Source: Clostridiales bacterium (lineage in GTDB: Bacteria; Bacillota; Clostridia; Christensenellales; Pumilibacteraceae). Taken from it: a stretch of 64,000 nt of DNA. A program made the position numbers and the translations under genes. The DNA lies in the NCBI GenBank assembly GCA_022508445.1, contig JAFLVG010000003.1, positions 62,001 to 126,000 of the forward strand, written 5' to 3'. Of the stretch, positions 17,720 to 27,082 are shown piece after piece; the stretch's first letter is position 1; each line of letters opens with the position of its first letter. The notes below the pieces were generated by a model. That model saw only the letters and a program-made list of their open reading frames with translations. It made no database searches and was not told the DNA's origin.

Positions 17720-18613
17720 CTAATTACTGAAACCTTTACCGATGACCTCGCGTGTGCTGATAAGATATGCAAAGGCGTTCGGATACTTTTTGAGAATTTT
17801 GTTGAATTCGGAAAGCTGACGTTTTCTGATAACGCAGACAAGCAGCGACCGCTTGTCGTGCGAGTACATGCCGGTGACCTCCGTACACGTCACGCCGCGG
17901 CCCAGCTTGGTCATGATCTCCGAGCTTAACTCCTCCGGCTCGTCTGTGATTATCTCGTATTTGAGTGCGGTCTTAAAGCCGGTAAGAATTACGTCGCCTA
18001 TCATTGCATGGCTGAATTCCTCGGTGAGCGCCATGAATACCGGCGTCATGACGGACGCGACGGTGCTGTGTCCGCCTCTGTTGAAAACGAATATCGACGC
18101 GAATATGATGAGCGCGTCCACGCCGTACACATACCAAGAAATGTTTGTCGCCGAGTATTTTTTATGTATGAGCATTGCGATGATGTCGCTGCCGCCCGTT
18201 GAGCCGCCGATACGAATCATCATTACAAACCCGACGCCGCTCAGTACGCCTGCGATAAGCGCCGCAAAAATTGGTTCGCCGCCTGCGTATGTAGGAACGT
18301 CGAATTGCTTCATGACAATCATGCCGATTGCCGAAAACACTATCGCTATGCCCGAAATTAGCGTGAACTTCTTCCCGATGTAGATAAACGCCAAAACCAA
18401 TAGCGGAAAATTGAGAATGAGCGTGGTGTAGCCCGCCGAAAACCAAGGAACGGCATGCTCGATCAGAACGCCGATACCCGTAACGCCGCTTGTCGCAAAC
18501 TCGAACGGCATTACGAACATATTAACTATGACCGCGCGCAACAAGCCCGACAAGAGTATCACGAGCGGCACAACCAAAAAGTTGTTTAAGCGTTTTTTTG
18601 TTTTTGTTGTCAT
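17720..18613 (-). CDS. YitT family membrane protein (DUF161 + DUF2179)
   Basis: A 297-residue protein with about six membrane helices in the first 200 residues, including a Gly-rich VLSGVGFVMMIRIGGSTGG loop typical of the family. A soluble DUF2179 domain follows (RGVTCTEVTGMYSHDKRSLLVCVI). GGAAGAA lies 8 bases before the ATG. YitT proteins are widespread in Firmicutes and often occur as several paralogues; transport of a small molecule is assumed but the substrate is not known. It stands between the psd cluster and htpG, and ends in its own terminator, so it looks like a single-gene unit or the end of the lipid cluster. Confidence 0.9.
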   Translation of the reverse strand: MTTKTKKRLNNFLVVPLVILLSGLLRAVIVNMFVMPFEFATSGVTGIGVLIEHAVPWFSAGYTTLILNFPLLVLAFIYIGKKFTLISGIAIVFSAIGMIVMKQFDVPTYAGGEPIFAALIAGVLSGVGFVMMIRIGGSTGGSDIIAMLIHKKYSATNISWYVYGVDALIIFASIFVFNRGGHSTVASVMTPVFMALTEEFSHAMIGDVILTGFKTALKYEIITDEPEELSSEIMTKLGRGVTCTEVTGMYSHDKRSLLVCVIRKRQLSEFNKILKKYPNAFAYLISTREVIGKGFSN

Positions 18614-18670
18614 CGATATAGTTCTTCCTTTTTCAACCGAAATGTATTATAGCAAACAGCCTGAAAATAA

Positions 18671-19534
18671 TCAAGCGATTTCGTTCTTTCCCGTCGCGGC
18701 TACGCCTATTTTTTCGCCGCACTTGACAATCGTTTCGACGTCCTTTTCGGTGTTTTCGAAAAACTCTTCGTCAAGCACCGCCCTGTCTTTTTCGAGGAGC
18801 AGTATGACCGTCGAGCCGCCGAACTCGAACCTGCCTTTTTCTTCGCCGCGTTCAAACCTGCCTTCTTTGACGTCGTTGACTATGCGCCCGACCATCATCG
18901 CGCCCACTTCGACTTGAACGGCGTCGCCGAAGTTGTCGGTTTTGAGAATAGTGTACTCGCGGCAGTTCTCGGTAAACACCCTGCGCTTTTCGAGCGCGAC
19001 GGGTTGAACGGTGTGAAGCCGCCCCTTTATGAACGTGTTGCACTCCGCCGTGCCGCCGTCGAAAAAGAAATAGCGGTGATAATCGGTAACGGTCAGCCTA
19101 AACACTATTGCAATGCCGCCGTCGTATTTTTTTGCGAGCTCGGCATTTTTGAGAAGCGACTCCACCGTGTAGTCAAAACCTTTAACGTTGAACGTGCAAT
19201 CTTCGGTTATCCTGTACGCGGACACCTTTGCGTCGCACGGCGATATTAGCGCCGACGGCGTGAGATCGAACGGACGAAGCTCGGGCTTGATTCTGCGCGT
19301 GAAAAACGCATTGAAGCAACGGTAGTCCTCCTCGATAAAGTCTGACATGTTTATGCCGTGCTTTTTGATGTATTTTTTTATTTTGCGCTTGGAAAGACGG
19401 CTGTCGAGATAACTCCCGGCAAGCCTACTCACCCACCTGCGCGTTATCATGCGCAGGACGAGCCCCCCGAACTTATTGTAATACAAAAACCGCAACGACT
19501 TCGGAACAGGCGGCTTTTCTACCGTTTCTCTCAT
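18671..19534 (-). CDS. psd: Phosphatidylserine decarboxylase
   Basis: A 287-residue pyruvoyl enzyme converting phosphatidylserine to phosphatidylethanolamine at the membrane. The conserved His is in VTDYHRYFFFDGG. The self-cleavage site is FGGST near the C-terminus (LGST in many homologues), where Ser becomes the pyruvoyl group of the small chain. Other family marks are CFNAFFTRRIKPELRPF and SPCDAKVSAY. The ATG at 19534 starts 4 bp after the pssA stop codon; a start at 19573 would overlap pssA. No clear ribosome site, so coupling to pssA is likely. With pssA it makes a two-step PE pathway. Confidence 0.93.
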   Translation of the reverse strand: MRETVEKPPVPKSLRFLYYNKFGGLVLRMITRRWVSRLAGSYLDSRLSKRKIKKYIKKHGINMSDFIEEDYRCFNAFFTRRIKPELRPFDLTPSALISPCDAKVSAYRITEDCTFNVKGFDYTVESLLKNAELAKKYDGGIAIVFRLTVTDYHRYFFFDGGTAECNTFIKGRLHTVQPVALEKRRVFTENCREYTILKTDNFGDAVQVEVGAMMVGRIVNDVKEGRFERGEEKGRFEFGGSTVILLLEKDRAVLDEEFFENTEKDVETIVKCGEKIGVAATGKNEIA

Positions 19535-19538
19535 TTTT

Positions 19539-20369
19539 TCAACTGAACTTTGTGAGCGGTTCAAACAGCACAACGCCGCACACGTAATAGCGAATAAGCG
19601 CGAGTCCTATGACGAGCGTCGTAATCGTAATGACCGTAATGATAAGTCCTCTTGCATGCGCTTTAAACATCTTGAACTTGATGACGAAAAGCAATCCGCA
19701 AATAATATAGCACGACATTATGATGATGCTCTGATAGATTATGATTGTATTTTTGTTAAGCCCTATCCATTCCGGGTGCTTATCGAACATTGTGGCAAAA
19801 AGATAGAACACAGGCAAAGCGAGCGACACGTTTGTTATGGGAAGTCCCGTGTACGATTCGCGCCGTCCTGCGTCCTTTACGTTCGTGCGGTTGATTTCGT
19901 CAACGTTGAAATACGCAAGACGAACAAGTCCGCAAAGTACAAAGAACACGTAAACTATGCAGTAGTACCAGCGCGTCATTTCCATGGCAACGCCCACCAT
20001 AATGGGCGCAATACCGAACGACACTATGTCGCACAACGAATCTATCTGCATGCCGAACATCTTGTCGTCCGCAGTGCGGTTCTTGCGCGTGCTTGCCACC
20101 ATGCCGTCGAACGCGTCGCAAAGTCCGGCGAGCAATACGAAGAACGCGGCGATATCCGATCTTCTCGGCCCGCCGGACGCCGCCGCAAAGCAAATGCCGC
20201 AAACGGACAGCGCGAGCGAAAGATATGTAAGGATAACGCCGTAATGCCAATATCCCACTATATACTTGCTCGTCGGCTTGAATCTTCTTTTAGGCTCGGC
20301 AGGCGTGCTTTCTTGTTCGGTCTGCACGCTTTCTTCCGAAACCGCGTCATTCACATTCTCTGTTTCCAT
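19539..20369 (-). CDS. pssA: CDP-diacylglycerol-serine O-phosphatidyltransferase
   Basis: A 276-residue integral membrane CDP-alcohol phosphotransferase that makes phosphatidylserine from CDP-diacylglycerol and serine. The catalytic motif is CDAFDGMVAS ... GMQIDSLCDIVSFG (the DG...G...D...D pattern). About eight hydrophobic segments follow an acidic N-terminal tail of about 30 residues (METENVNDAVSEESVQTEQE). The start overlaps the upstream flippase-like gene by 23 bp, showing co-translation. The product feeds psd directly downstream. Confidence 0.9.
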   Translation of the reverse strand: METENVNDAVSEESVQTEQESTPAEPKRRFKPTSKYIVGYWHYGVILTYLSLALSVCGICFAAASGGPRRSDIAAFFVLLAGLCDAFDGMVASTRKNRTADDKMFGMQIDSLCDIVSFGIAPIMVGVAMEMTRWYYCIVYVFFVLCGLVRLAYFNVDEINRTNVKDAGRRESYTGLPITNVSLALPVFYLFATMFDKHPEWIGLNKNTIIIYQSIIIMSCYIICGLLFVIKFKMFKAHARGLIITVITITTLVIGLALIRYYVCGVVLFEPLTKFS

Positions 20370-21717
20370 TTTCCTCTCCTGTTTGTTCCGAATTGTTCGG
20401 CTGACTCGACGTTGAATCGTCGGACGGAATATCTGTATCGGACAATGCTTGTCCGTTGTCGTTGTTTTCGATTTGCGCTTCCGCGCTTTCCTGCTGTTGC
20501 ATGTCGTTTTCGATTTGCGCGTCCGCGCTTTCCTGCTGTCGTTTTACGCGGCGCTTTTTGACGTACGTCCTAACGGGCTCGTCAGTCGGCGCTTCGAATA
20601 TATTGCCTGCCTCTTCGAACGCCTCGCGGACCGCTTCGTCGACAGGCGCCGATTGATCGGGCGGCTTGATCTTTCTTATGCCGACCGCGTGGTACACGAG
20701 CGTGTACAGACCGCAAACTATCATGCAGATGTAATACGAAATAAAGCGCGAAACCATCATTGCGGAAAGCACGAACTTCATTCCGTCGAACATTCCGCCT
20801 ATACTGAAAACATTGGGATACAGATATTCGTAAACGCCCGTTCCGCCGGGGAGCGGTATCGAATTGTACCCTATCATGACGTATGCCTGCATGCAAAACA
20901 GCATAAGGAAATCGACGTCCGGCTTTACAGCTATGATGACAAAGCACGGTATGAGAGTTTGCGAAACGCGTTGCGCCACGTTTAACAGCAATGCGTTTAC
21001 AAACAACATCGGATGCTTTTTAAGCACGCCTCTGCACGCGCGGTATTTTGTGACAACGCCCTCTAACTTTTTGCGCCACTTGTCCGTCTTTTTGACTACG
21101 TGAAGCTTTGCCAAAAACGATATTCCGAAATTGCCTATGGCGAGTATCACTCTCGCGCGGAACAAGCAAAGCAGAAGCACGGCAAGGAGAAGCAGTTGAA
21201 CGACAAAACCCAAGATTATGAGCGTTTTTGCCAGCCAATGCCCGACCTGCCCGAACATTTGCGGGCACGCTATCACGCCGAACAGTCCCACGAGTATTGT
21301 TGCGATTGTGTACGCTATTATATTGAAAAGCACGGAAAAGCCCGCGGTGCCGCCGCTCATTCCGTCGCGCATCATGTAAAACGCGGACGCAGGCTGACCG
21401 CCGCTCGCCGACGGAGTTATCGCAGAATAATAAAGATCGCTCGTAGAATACGCAACCGACGAAACAAACTTTGTCTTATGTTTGAGCGTGCGCGTTATAA
21501 CGTGCAGGCTGATTGCCTCGAAAAGGATATATCCCAAAAGTCCGCCGAACGCCGCGGTTATATACCATGGATTACACTTCGAAAGAAAACTGCCAATGTC
21601 GCCGAGGTTGATATCCTGGCTTGTGAAAAGCACGGTAAACGTAACCCCGATCAAGAGAACGAGAAAGGCTATGTTGAGTATTTGCTTTGTTGTCCGTTTG
21701 GACAGTTTTTTAGCCAT
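20347..21717 (-). CDS. Lysylphosphatidylglycerol synthase TM region-like (UPF0104) membrane protein
   Basis: A 456-residue protein with about eight membrane helices, of the family related to the flippase half of MprF (LPG_synthase_TM). Family marks are YYSAITPSASGGQPASAF and GYNSIPLPGGTGVYEYL. After about residue 340 the protein is cytoplasmic and ends in a Gln/Glu/Ser-rich tail holding two copies of QESAxAQIEN. No aminoacyl-transferase domain is present, so it is a lipid flippase or scaffold candidate, not an aminoacyl-PG synthase. As first gene of the PE cluster it may move or organise the lipids made by PssA and Psd; this is inference. Confidence 0.85.
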   Translation of the reverse strand: MAKKLSKRTTKQILNIAFLVLLIGVTFTVLFTSQDINLGDIGSFLSKCNPWYITAAFGGLLGYILFEAISLHVITRTLKHKTKFVSSVAYSTSDLYYSAITPSASGGQPASAFYMMRDGMSGGTAGFSVLFNIIAYTIATILVGLFGVIACPQMFGQVGHWLAKTLIILGFVVQLLLLAVLLLCLFRARVILAIGNFGISFLAKLHVVKKTDKWRKKLEGVVTKYRACRGVLKKHPMLFVNALLLNVAQRVSQTLIPCFVIIAVKPDVDFLMLFCMQAYVMIGYNSIPLPGGTGVYEYLYPNVFSIGGMFDGMKFVLSAMMVSRFISYYICMIVCGLYTLVYHAVGIRKIKPPDQSAPVDEAVREAFEEAGNIFEAPTDEPVRTYVKKRRVKRQQESADAQIENDMQQQESAEAQIENNDNGQALSDTDIPSDDSTSSQPNNSEQTGEENGNRECE

Positions 21718-21765
21718 AACTGAATTACCGTGTCAAATTCGCATAGTATCCGAATATATCACCAT

Positions 21766-21793
21766 ATTATCACATATCCGTATGATTAGTCAA
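21766..21793 (-). promoter_or_regulatory. Promoter of the phospholipid cluster
   Basis: TTGACT (21793-21788), 16 bases, GATAAT (21771-21766), about 48 bases upstream of the flippase-like start at 21717. Confidence 0.5.
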
Positions 21794-21872
21794 TCAAAAC
21801 AAAGTAATGCGTTCGGATATTTCATTTTCCTATCAAAGAGAAAGAATCGCCGTGCATTTTCGGCTCATTTAC

Positions 21873-21901
21873 TTGCGCAAACATACACAATATAGTATAA
21901 T
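21873..21901 (+). promoter_or_regulatory. Promoter of the Sel1 gene
   Basis: TTGCGC, 17 bases, exact TATAAT. It lies 33 bases upstream of the ATG at 21934. Confidence 0.65.
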
Positions 21902-21933
21902 GAACGTACTCACAATATTCGATAGAGGCAGTC

Positions 21934-23013
21934 ATGGACAAAAAATATTCGAACGGCGAGCAACTTTCGCCCACCGACTTCTTGGCAAAAAAATACTTCG
22001 ATCAAGCGGAAAAGTATTTCACGGGTGACGGAGTTCCGGTAGACTTCACAAAAGCGGCGTCAGGCTATGCGCAAAGCGCAAAGCTCGGCTACGCCCCGGC
22101 AATTTTCTCGCTCGGCGTCTGCTACATTCGCGGCGTGGGCGTCGAACACGACGAAAAACGCGCTTACGACCTGATCAACCAAGCCGCGGAAATGGGCAAC
22201 CTCGACGCGCAGTTCACTCTCGGTCATTTTTACTTCGAAGGCTCGGTGGTCGAGCGCGATTACGACAAGGCCGCAAAGATATTTCAAGCCGCTGCCGACA
22301 AAAATCATCCGGGTGGACTTAACGATCTCGGTTTTTGCTATCAACGCGGGCTTGGCGTCGAGCTCGATCTCGAAAAGGCGTTCGATTGCTTTATGAGAGC
22401 GGCACAAGCAGAATTCGCAGCCGCGCAAAACAACGTCGGCGATTGTTATAATTTCGGCAGAGGCGTACAGCCCGACGGCGAAAAAGCCTATCTCTACTAT
22501 TACAGAGCGGCACAAAACGGCTACTCCGTTGCGCAGAACAATGTGGGTATGTGCTATCTCAACGGCAGAGGAGTCAAAAAAGACTTCGAACAGGCAGTTC
22601 ATTGGTTCGAGGAAGCCGCAAAGCTCGGCAATCCGGTAGCCGTCGCCAACCTCGGCTTCTGCTACGAAACGGGCAGAGGCGTGGAAAAGAACGCCGAAAG
22701 AGCGGTCAAGCTGTACACAATTGCCGCCGACGCCGACAGCGCGCCCGGACAGTTTAATCTCGCAAAATGCCTGCGCGACGGCAATGGCGCAAAAGCCGAT
22801 CCCGAACGCGCGTTTTCGCTGTTTAAGCGTGCCGCCGATCAGCAATTCCCCATTGCATACGCCGAGCTCGCCGCATGCTACGAAAAAGGCATAGGCACAA
22901 AACCGGATGCCGAGCTCGCGGCAAAATACGCACAGCTCGCCGCTTCGTCCGGCCTGTCATCTTCGAATTCCGATGTTCCTTCCGATGGCAACAGCGCATC
23001 GGACAATAAATAG
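21934..23013 (+). CDS. Sel1-like repeat protein
   Basis: A 359-residue protein made of about eight Sel1 repeats of 36 residues, with regular GVCYxxGxGVxxDxxKAxxxxxxAAxxGxxxAQ spacing (for example NNVGMCYLNGRGVKKDFEQA). There is no signal peptide or membrane segment, so it should be cytoplasmic. A Ser/Asp-rich tail of about 20 residues closes the protein. GAGG lies about nine bases before the ATG. Sel1 proteins act as protein-binding scaffolds; the partner cannot be told. It is one of few plus-strand genes, diverges from the lipid cluster and converges on the M60 gene. Confidence 0.88.
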   Translation: MDKKYSNGEQLSPTDFLAKKYFDQAEKYFTGDGVPVDFTKAASGYAQSAKLGYAPAIFSLGVCYIRGVGVEHDEKRAYDLINQAAEMGNLDAQFTLGHFYFEGSVVERDYDKAAKIFQAAADKNHPGGLNDLGFCYQRGLGVELDLEKAFDCFMRAAQAEFAAAQNNVGDCYNFGRGVQPDGEKAYLYYYRAAQNGYSVAQNNVGMCYLNGRGVKKDFEQAVHWFEEAAKLGNPVAVANLGFCYETGRGVEKNAERAVKLYTIAADADSAPGQFNLAKCLRDGNGAKADPERAFSLFKRAADQQFPIAYAELAACYEKGIGTKPDAELAAKYAQLAASSGLSSSNSDVPSDGNSASDNK

Positions 23014-23026
23014 AAACTCAACAAAC

Positions 23027-23064
23027 AAAAAGGCTGTTTAGCAAAACACTAAACAGCCTTTTTT
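23027..23064. terminator. Bidirectional terminator between converging genes
   Basis: AAAAAGGCTGTTTAG and CTAAACAGCCTTTTTT pair around a 7-base loop, with T runs in both directions. It can end both the Sel1 gene and the M60 gene. Confidence 0.85.
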
Positions 23065-23086
23065 GTTTGTTCTTAGAATTCGTTGT

Positions 23087-26000
23087 CTATGGGAATACCA
23101 CAATCGAATCGATATGTACCGCCCCCTTACATCTGACTTCGACGCGGTGAGTTCCGTTCTTTAATCCGCCGTTTATATAAGTGAGGACTATCGCTCCGTC
23201 GTCATACTTGACGGGAATGGACGTCGCCTTTATTCCGTCGATGTACACGTCGTATTTGTTATCGGTAATCGAGGACGTAAGTATGCCTACTCTCGTGCCG
23301 GTAAACGTAAACGACATCTTTGCGCCCTTTTTGCCTACATACACGTGTCCGAAACTACTGTACGCCTGCTCTACCTTCCAGCCGCCACTGAATTTCGCGC
23401 TGTCAGGTGTGATCAGGTTTCCGCCGTTTACTTCAAACATACGCCACATCTCGATTTCGCTTATTATCAGCAGTCTGTCGGAGCGTGTTACTACCAATCT
23501 GTAATAGCGGAACGTTCTTTCGTCGAAATCCACCGTTATTGCCGTATTGTTGCGCGGAACATTGATAAACTCCCCGACAACAAAATAATTCTCTCCGTCG
23601 ATGCTGCCGTAAAGCATAAAGTCCTTTGGCGCCAGCCAATCGCCGTTGCCGCCGCGGTACTGCGTGTATATCGTCATTCTGTTGACGGACTTTATTCCAC
23701 CCATGTCTAATACAAACTCAACCGGATTTTCGGCAGTGGCTGGCGTTTTGGTATGGACATGCGTATTTCTATCGCCGTCGACAAGGTTGCCGGGCGGAAA
23801 ATTTGTCCAGTTCCAGCTGTTGCCGGGCACATAGTTGGTGGAAATCAAAGTCTGCTCTGCATTTTGCCAAATGTTATCTCTATAACTGTAAGCATATCCG
23901 CGAGTATAGAAATAATCGCTTTCGAATTGATTGTTATCGGGGAATTCGTAGCTGCTTCTGTATGCGTTTACGTAGCTCGCCGAATTGGGCGCGGTCAACT
24001 TGGGCGCCGTCAATTTTTCCACTTCCGCCGCCGTAGACAAAGTATACTTACCGCCGCTTATTGCGTAAAACTCGACCTTGCCGCTTTTATACGTTCTTTT
24101 TGCCGCAACCGGAGTACCGTTATCGACGTACATAGCCTCTGTGTACGCGTAGTTCGGGCTGTCCGGACCGTCGACCGGCGTGCTGCTGTCGGCGTAATGT
24201 GTTTCTCGCATCGTGTACATAGATTCCGTCCACTGCTTCATTCCCAAGCCGATGTACGATATCGTGGGCGACGTATGCGCAATCATCACTTCCTTGACGT
24301 ATAGCCAATTTACAACCTCTTTACCCTTTTTTGAGGCAAGCGTAAACGACAAAGTCTTTCCGTCGTTTACGTTGACTTCGACCGTCACTTTGCCGCTGTT
24401 ATACGTCACATCCAAATAAGTGTCGGGATCGCTTAAACGGAAGTTTGCGGTGTTTTGTATGGGAGGACTGTCTTTCGTTATTTTTGCCCCAAGCTCATAG
24501 GATTTGCCGTCTAACGAGAAGTACAGCGCACAGTTGCTGCGCCCGCGAAGATATATGCGGTACTTTCCGTCGCTCTGGAAATACAGCTTGCCGTCGACTA
24601 CCTCTACTCTGTTGTCGTTTGCAAAATAATAATCGGGAGCGTTGGGATGCGCGTTGTGATTGGCATCCGTGTTGGCCCAGTACCATATATCGGTGTTTGA
24701 ATTCTGCGTAGGGTTGGAATGATCGATTTTTTCCAATACGCTATTAAAACCTTTGAACCCGTTTTCAAACGCCTCGGTCGCGTCCGCGTACATTTTGTCG
24801 GCGTCGTAAGAGTAAATAGTCCGTTCCAATACCGTTTTATTCAATTCTTTGGTTGTTTCGAATTCAAGCAGCAAGTCAACGTCGTCCACTTTGAAGGCGT
24901 TATCGTTCTTTTTGACCGAAAGGGTTACGACAATCTCGCCCGAAGTCTTACTTTTTTTGTCGGGCGTGTACGTAAATCCCGTAGCCGTCTTTTTGATAGA
25001 GCCGTGCGCAGGCTTTGAAATGTTTTTCAGCTCGTAACTGAATCCGTCCGGAATCATTATACTGCCGCTTTGGTACTGACCGTTTGCGCTGTTTACCGTG
25101 TACGGCGTGAGGTCCACGTCAAACGGTTCGCCGTCCTTAATCATATAGGGCTGCATGGTCTTGACGAATTTTTCTGTGCCGTCATACATGTAGCTTCTGC
25201 CCGTCTGATACACGCACGAAACGGGTACAAACATGGGATACGCCTCGTCTGCGTTATCGTTGACCGATCCGCCCAAGAGGTTGTTGAAGTAATAGTACAT
25301 GTTGTTGTGAGTGACATCCTGCCATATGTTCATGTACGCTTGGTAGGCACCGCTGCTTTTCTTCGCTTTAATAAAATTGTCCGGCCCGAAATTATGAAGT
25401 AGCGTCGCATAAAGCGCGAGTCCCTTTGCGCCGTTGCTCGGTGTGCCGTTGTGTTGCTTTATTCTTAACACTTCTTCCAATGCCCAGGTCGCGCTGGTGT
25501 ATCTGTTCCAGCCGCCGCCCAAGCCGTCGCCGCCGTAATTTGTCAGCGTGCGCGACGATGAAATTTTCGTAAAGAGCGAGTAAGAAACGAGAGTTAGAGC
25601 GTTGTTTGTGACCTCGCCGCCGTCGCCTACGCCGAAGTTCTGGAAGTTGTGATGGTATTCGTGGAAGTTGCCCCACGCACCCGACGTCACAATCCCGTTG
25701 TAGTTAAGCGAATTTGCCATCCAGCCTTCGGGACAATTGACAGAGCTTCTTCCGGGGAATGCAACCGCCGCGCCCGCCGCAACAAACGGATCGTACAAGA
25801 ATACAATGCCCTGATTGTTGCCGGTCGTTGTTACAAGAGAAACTTTTTCCCAAAGTACGGCCGCATTGTAAAGCTCGTCGTATGTAAATCTCTCCGCTTG
25901 CGTCCGGGGCCCGGAGTGAAGCACGCCGTAATTCCACACTTCCAAATCGAAGTACGGCGCGGAGCAGTTTTGTTTCAGCCTGTTATATTCCTCTTCGGGG

Positions 26001-26893
26001 GTGTATCCCAAAATAAAGTGCGGATATTCAACGCCACCCGAAATAGTCACTGTGAATTTCGCGCCGTTATTGCGGATATAAAGCGGTCCGCCGAGGAAAG
26101 ACCCAACATAGGCGGTGTACATGCCGTCTAGGCCGAGCACCGCTGTATTCGTGTTTACCTGCATAGTATTAAGAACATGCGGCATGCGCGGCATTGCCTT
26201 GCCGGACCAAATATTATTAGCCTGACCGTTATAAAGCGCCTGCCCTATATGTACGGTTATTCCGCCCGTCGCGTCCATGTCCTCTTTGCTGATTTTAACG
26301 GTAATTACTTCGCCTGCCGGCGCGTAGATGCCTGTAACTCCGTAACTGTTGTATCCGCGCGGACGCATTGTAACGACTTTTTCTACGGCAGGCTCGTTGT
26401 CATCCACGTCGCCGTGGTAGTTACCTGCGGCCGCAACATGCTTATACAGCTTTCTGCCCGTAGCTTCGGGTTTGGCTCTTGTTCCGGCGTAGAGATTGCC
26501 GTGTTCGTCCATCCAGGTATATCCGCCGCCGCCTGCGTTTGCGGTGCCTGTTGCAGTCAAAGAACTTGATTCGGCGATTATTTCGTCCTTATCGCTTCCG
26601 TTGTAGTTTGTGCCGTAACGGGGATAGTCGGTGCCGACAACTGCGGCAGGGCCCTTTTTGCTGTTCACCTCGGGCTTGCTTCTCGCAACGTTGTCGTTTG
26701 TGATTTTACCGAAAAATCCCACTTGCGTCATTGCCGGATATTTATTCACTATTTTGTTGCCGCTGTCGGAGTCCGATTTTCCACAGGCAACAAAGCCGAA
26801 AACGACGCCGAATATCAAAAAAATATTCAATATAACGACTATCGCATATCTGCCGAAGCCGCTCACTTTTTTAGACTGCTTTTTAACGTGCAT
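23087..26893 (-). CDS. M60-like (mucin-type) metallopeptidase lipoprotein with carbohydrate-binding modules
   Basis: A 1268-residue extracellular lipoprotein. A hydrophobic signal ends in a lipobox FVAC (about residue 37). The M60/enhancin-like peptidase domain lies at about residues 170-560; its zinc site is HEYHH (411-415, HExxH) with a third ligand candidate Glu427 in GDGGE, the gluzincin pattern. After it come an Ig/cadherin-like segment (KPAHGSIKKTATGFTYTP), a long beta region (700-900), an F5/8-type C or CBM32-like domain (NLVDGDRNTH ... FVLDMGGIKSVNRM ... YYRLVVTRSD, about 1010-1160) and a final ~95-residue beta module. M60 enzymes with such modules cut mucin-type glycoproteins, so a host-mucus role is likely. 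AGGAG precedes the start. Confidence 0.9.
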   Translation of the reverse strand: MHVKKQSKKVSGFGRYAIVVILNIFLIFGVVFGFVACGKSDSDSGNKIVNKYPAMTQVGFFGKITNDNVARSKPEVNSKKGPAAVVGTDYPRYGTNYNGSDKDEIIAESSSLTATGTANAGGGGYTWMDEHGNLYAGTRAKPEATGRKLYKHVAAAGNYHGDVDDNEPAVEKVVTMRPRGYNSYGVTGIYAPAGEVITVKISKEDMDATGGITVHIGQALYNGQANNIWSGKAMPRMPHVLNTMQVNTNTAVLGLDGMYTAYVGSFLGGPLYIRNNGAKFTVTISGGVEYPHFILGYTPEEEYNRLKQNCSAPYFDLEVWNYGVLHSGPRTQAERFTYDELYNAAVLWEKVSLVTTTGNNQGIVFLYDPFVAAGAAVAFPGRSSVNCPEGWMANSLNYNGIVTSGAWGNFHEYHHNFQNFGVGDGGEVTNNALTLVSYSLFTKISSSRTLTNYGGDGLGGGWNRYTSATWALEEVLRIKQHNGTPSNGAKGLALYATLLHNFGPDNFIKAKKSSGAYQAYMNIWQDVTHNNMYYYFNNLLGGSVNDNADEAYPMFVPVSCVYQTGRSYMYDGTEKFVKTMQPYMIKDGEPFDVDLTPYTVNSANGQYQSGSIMIPDGFSYELKNISKPAHGSIKKTATGFTYTPDKKSKTSGEIVVTLSVKKNDNAFKVDDVDLLLEFETTKELNKTVLERTIYSYDADKMYADATEAFENGFKGFNSVLEKIDHSNPTQNSNTDIWYWANTDANHNAHPNAPDYYFANDNRVEVVDGKLYFQSDGKYRIYLRGRSNCALYFSLDGKSYELGAKITKDSPPIQNTANFRLSDPDTYLDVTYNSGKVTVEVNVNDGKTLSFTLASKKGKEVVNWLYVKEVMIAHTSPTISYIGLGMKQWTESMYTMRETHYADSSTPVDGPDSPNYAYTEAMYVDNGTPVAAKRTYKSGKVEFYAISGGKYTLSTAAEVEKLTAPKLTAPNSASYVNAYRSSYEFPDNNQFESDYFYTRGYAYSYRDNIWQNAEQTLISTNYVPGNSWNWTNFPPGNLVDGDRNTHVHTKTPATAENPVEFVLDMGGIKSVNRMTIYTQYRGGNGDWLAPKDFMLYGSIDGENYFVVGEFINVPRNNTAITVDFDERTFRYYRLVVTRSDRLLIISEIEMWRMFEVNGGNLITPDSAKFSGGWKVEQAYSSFGHVYVGKKGAKMSFTFTGTRVGILTSSITDNKYDVYIDGIKATSIPVKYDDGAIVLTYINGGLKNGTHRVEVRCKGAVHIDSIVVFP

Positions 26894-26930
26894 TTATCAT
26901 ACTCCTTATTTATCTGTTTCGGATAATTCA

Positions 26931-26959
26931 ATTATATCACAACCTTCTCCGATATACAA
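26931..26959 (-). promoter_or_regulatory. Promoter of the M60 gene
   Basis: TTGTAT (26959-26954), 17 bases, exact TATAAT (26936-26931), about 38 bases before the start codon. Confidence 0.65.
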
Positions 26960-27082
26960 GGAAATGGCCGTATTCGGTCGGCATTCTTATTAAATTGTCG
27001 CCTTAAAATGTCGATGTCGCGATTATTGTGTCAAAATGCTTTCAGCGTTCTACATAATATACGTATGTATATGTGATTGATC

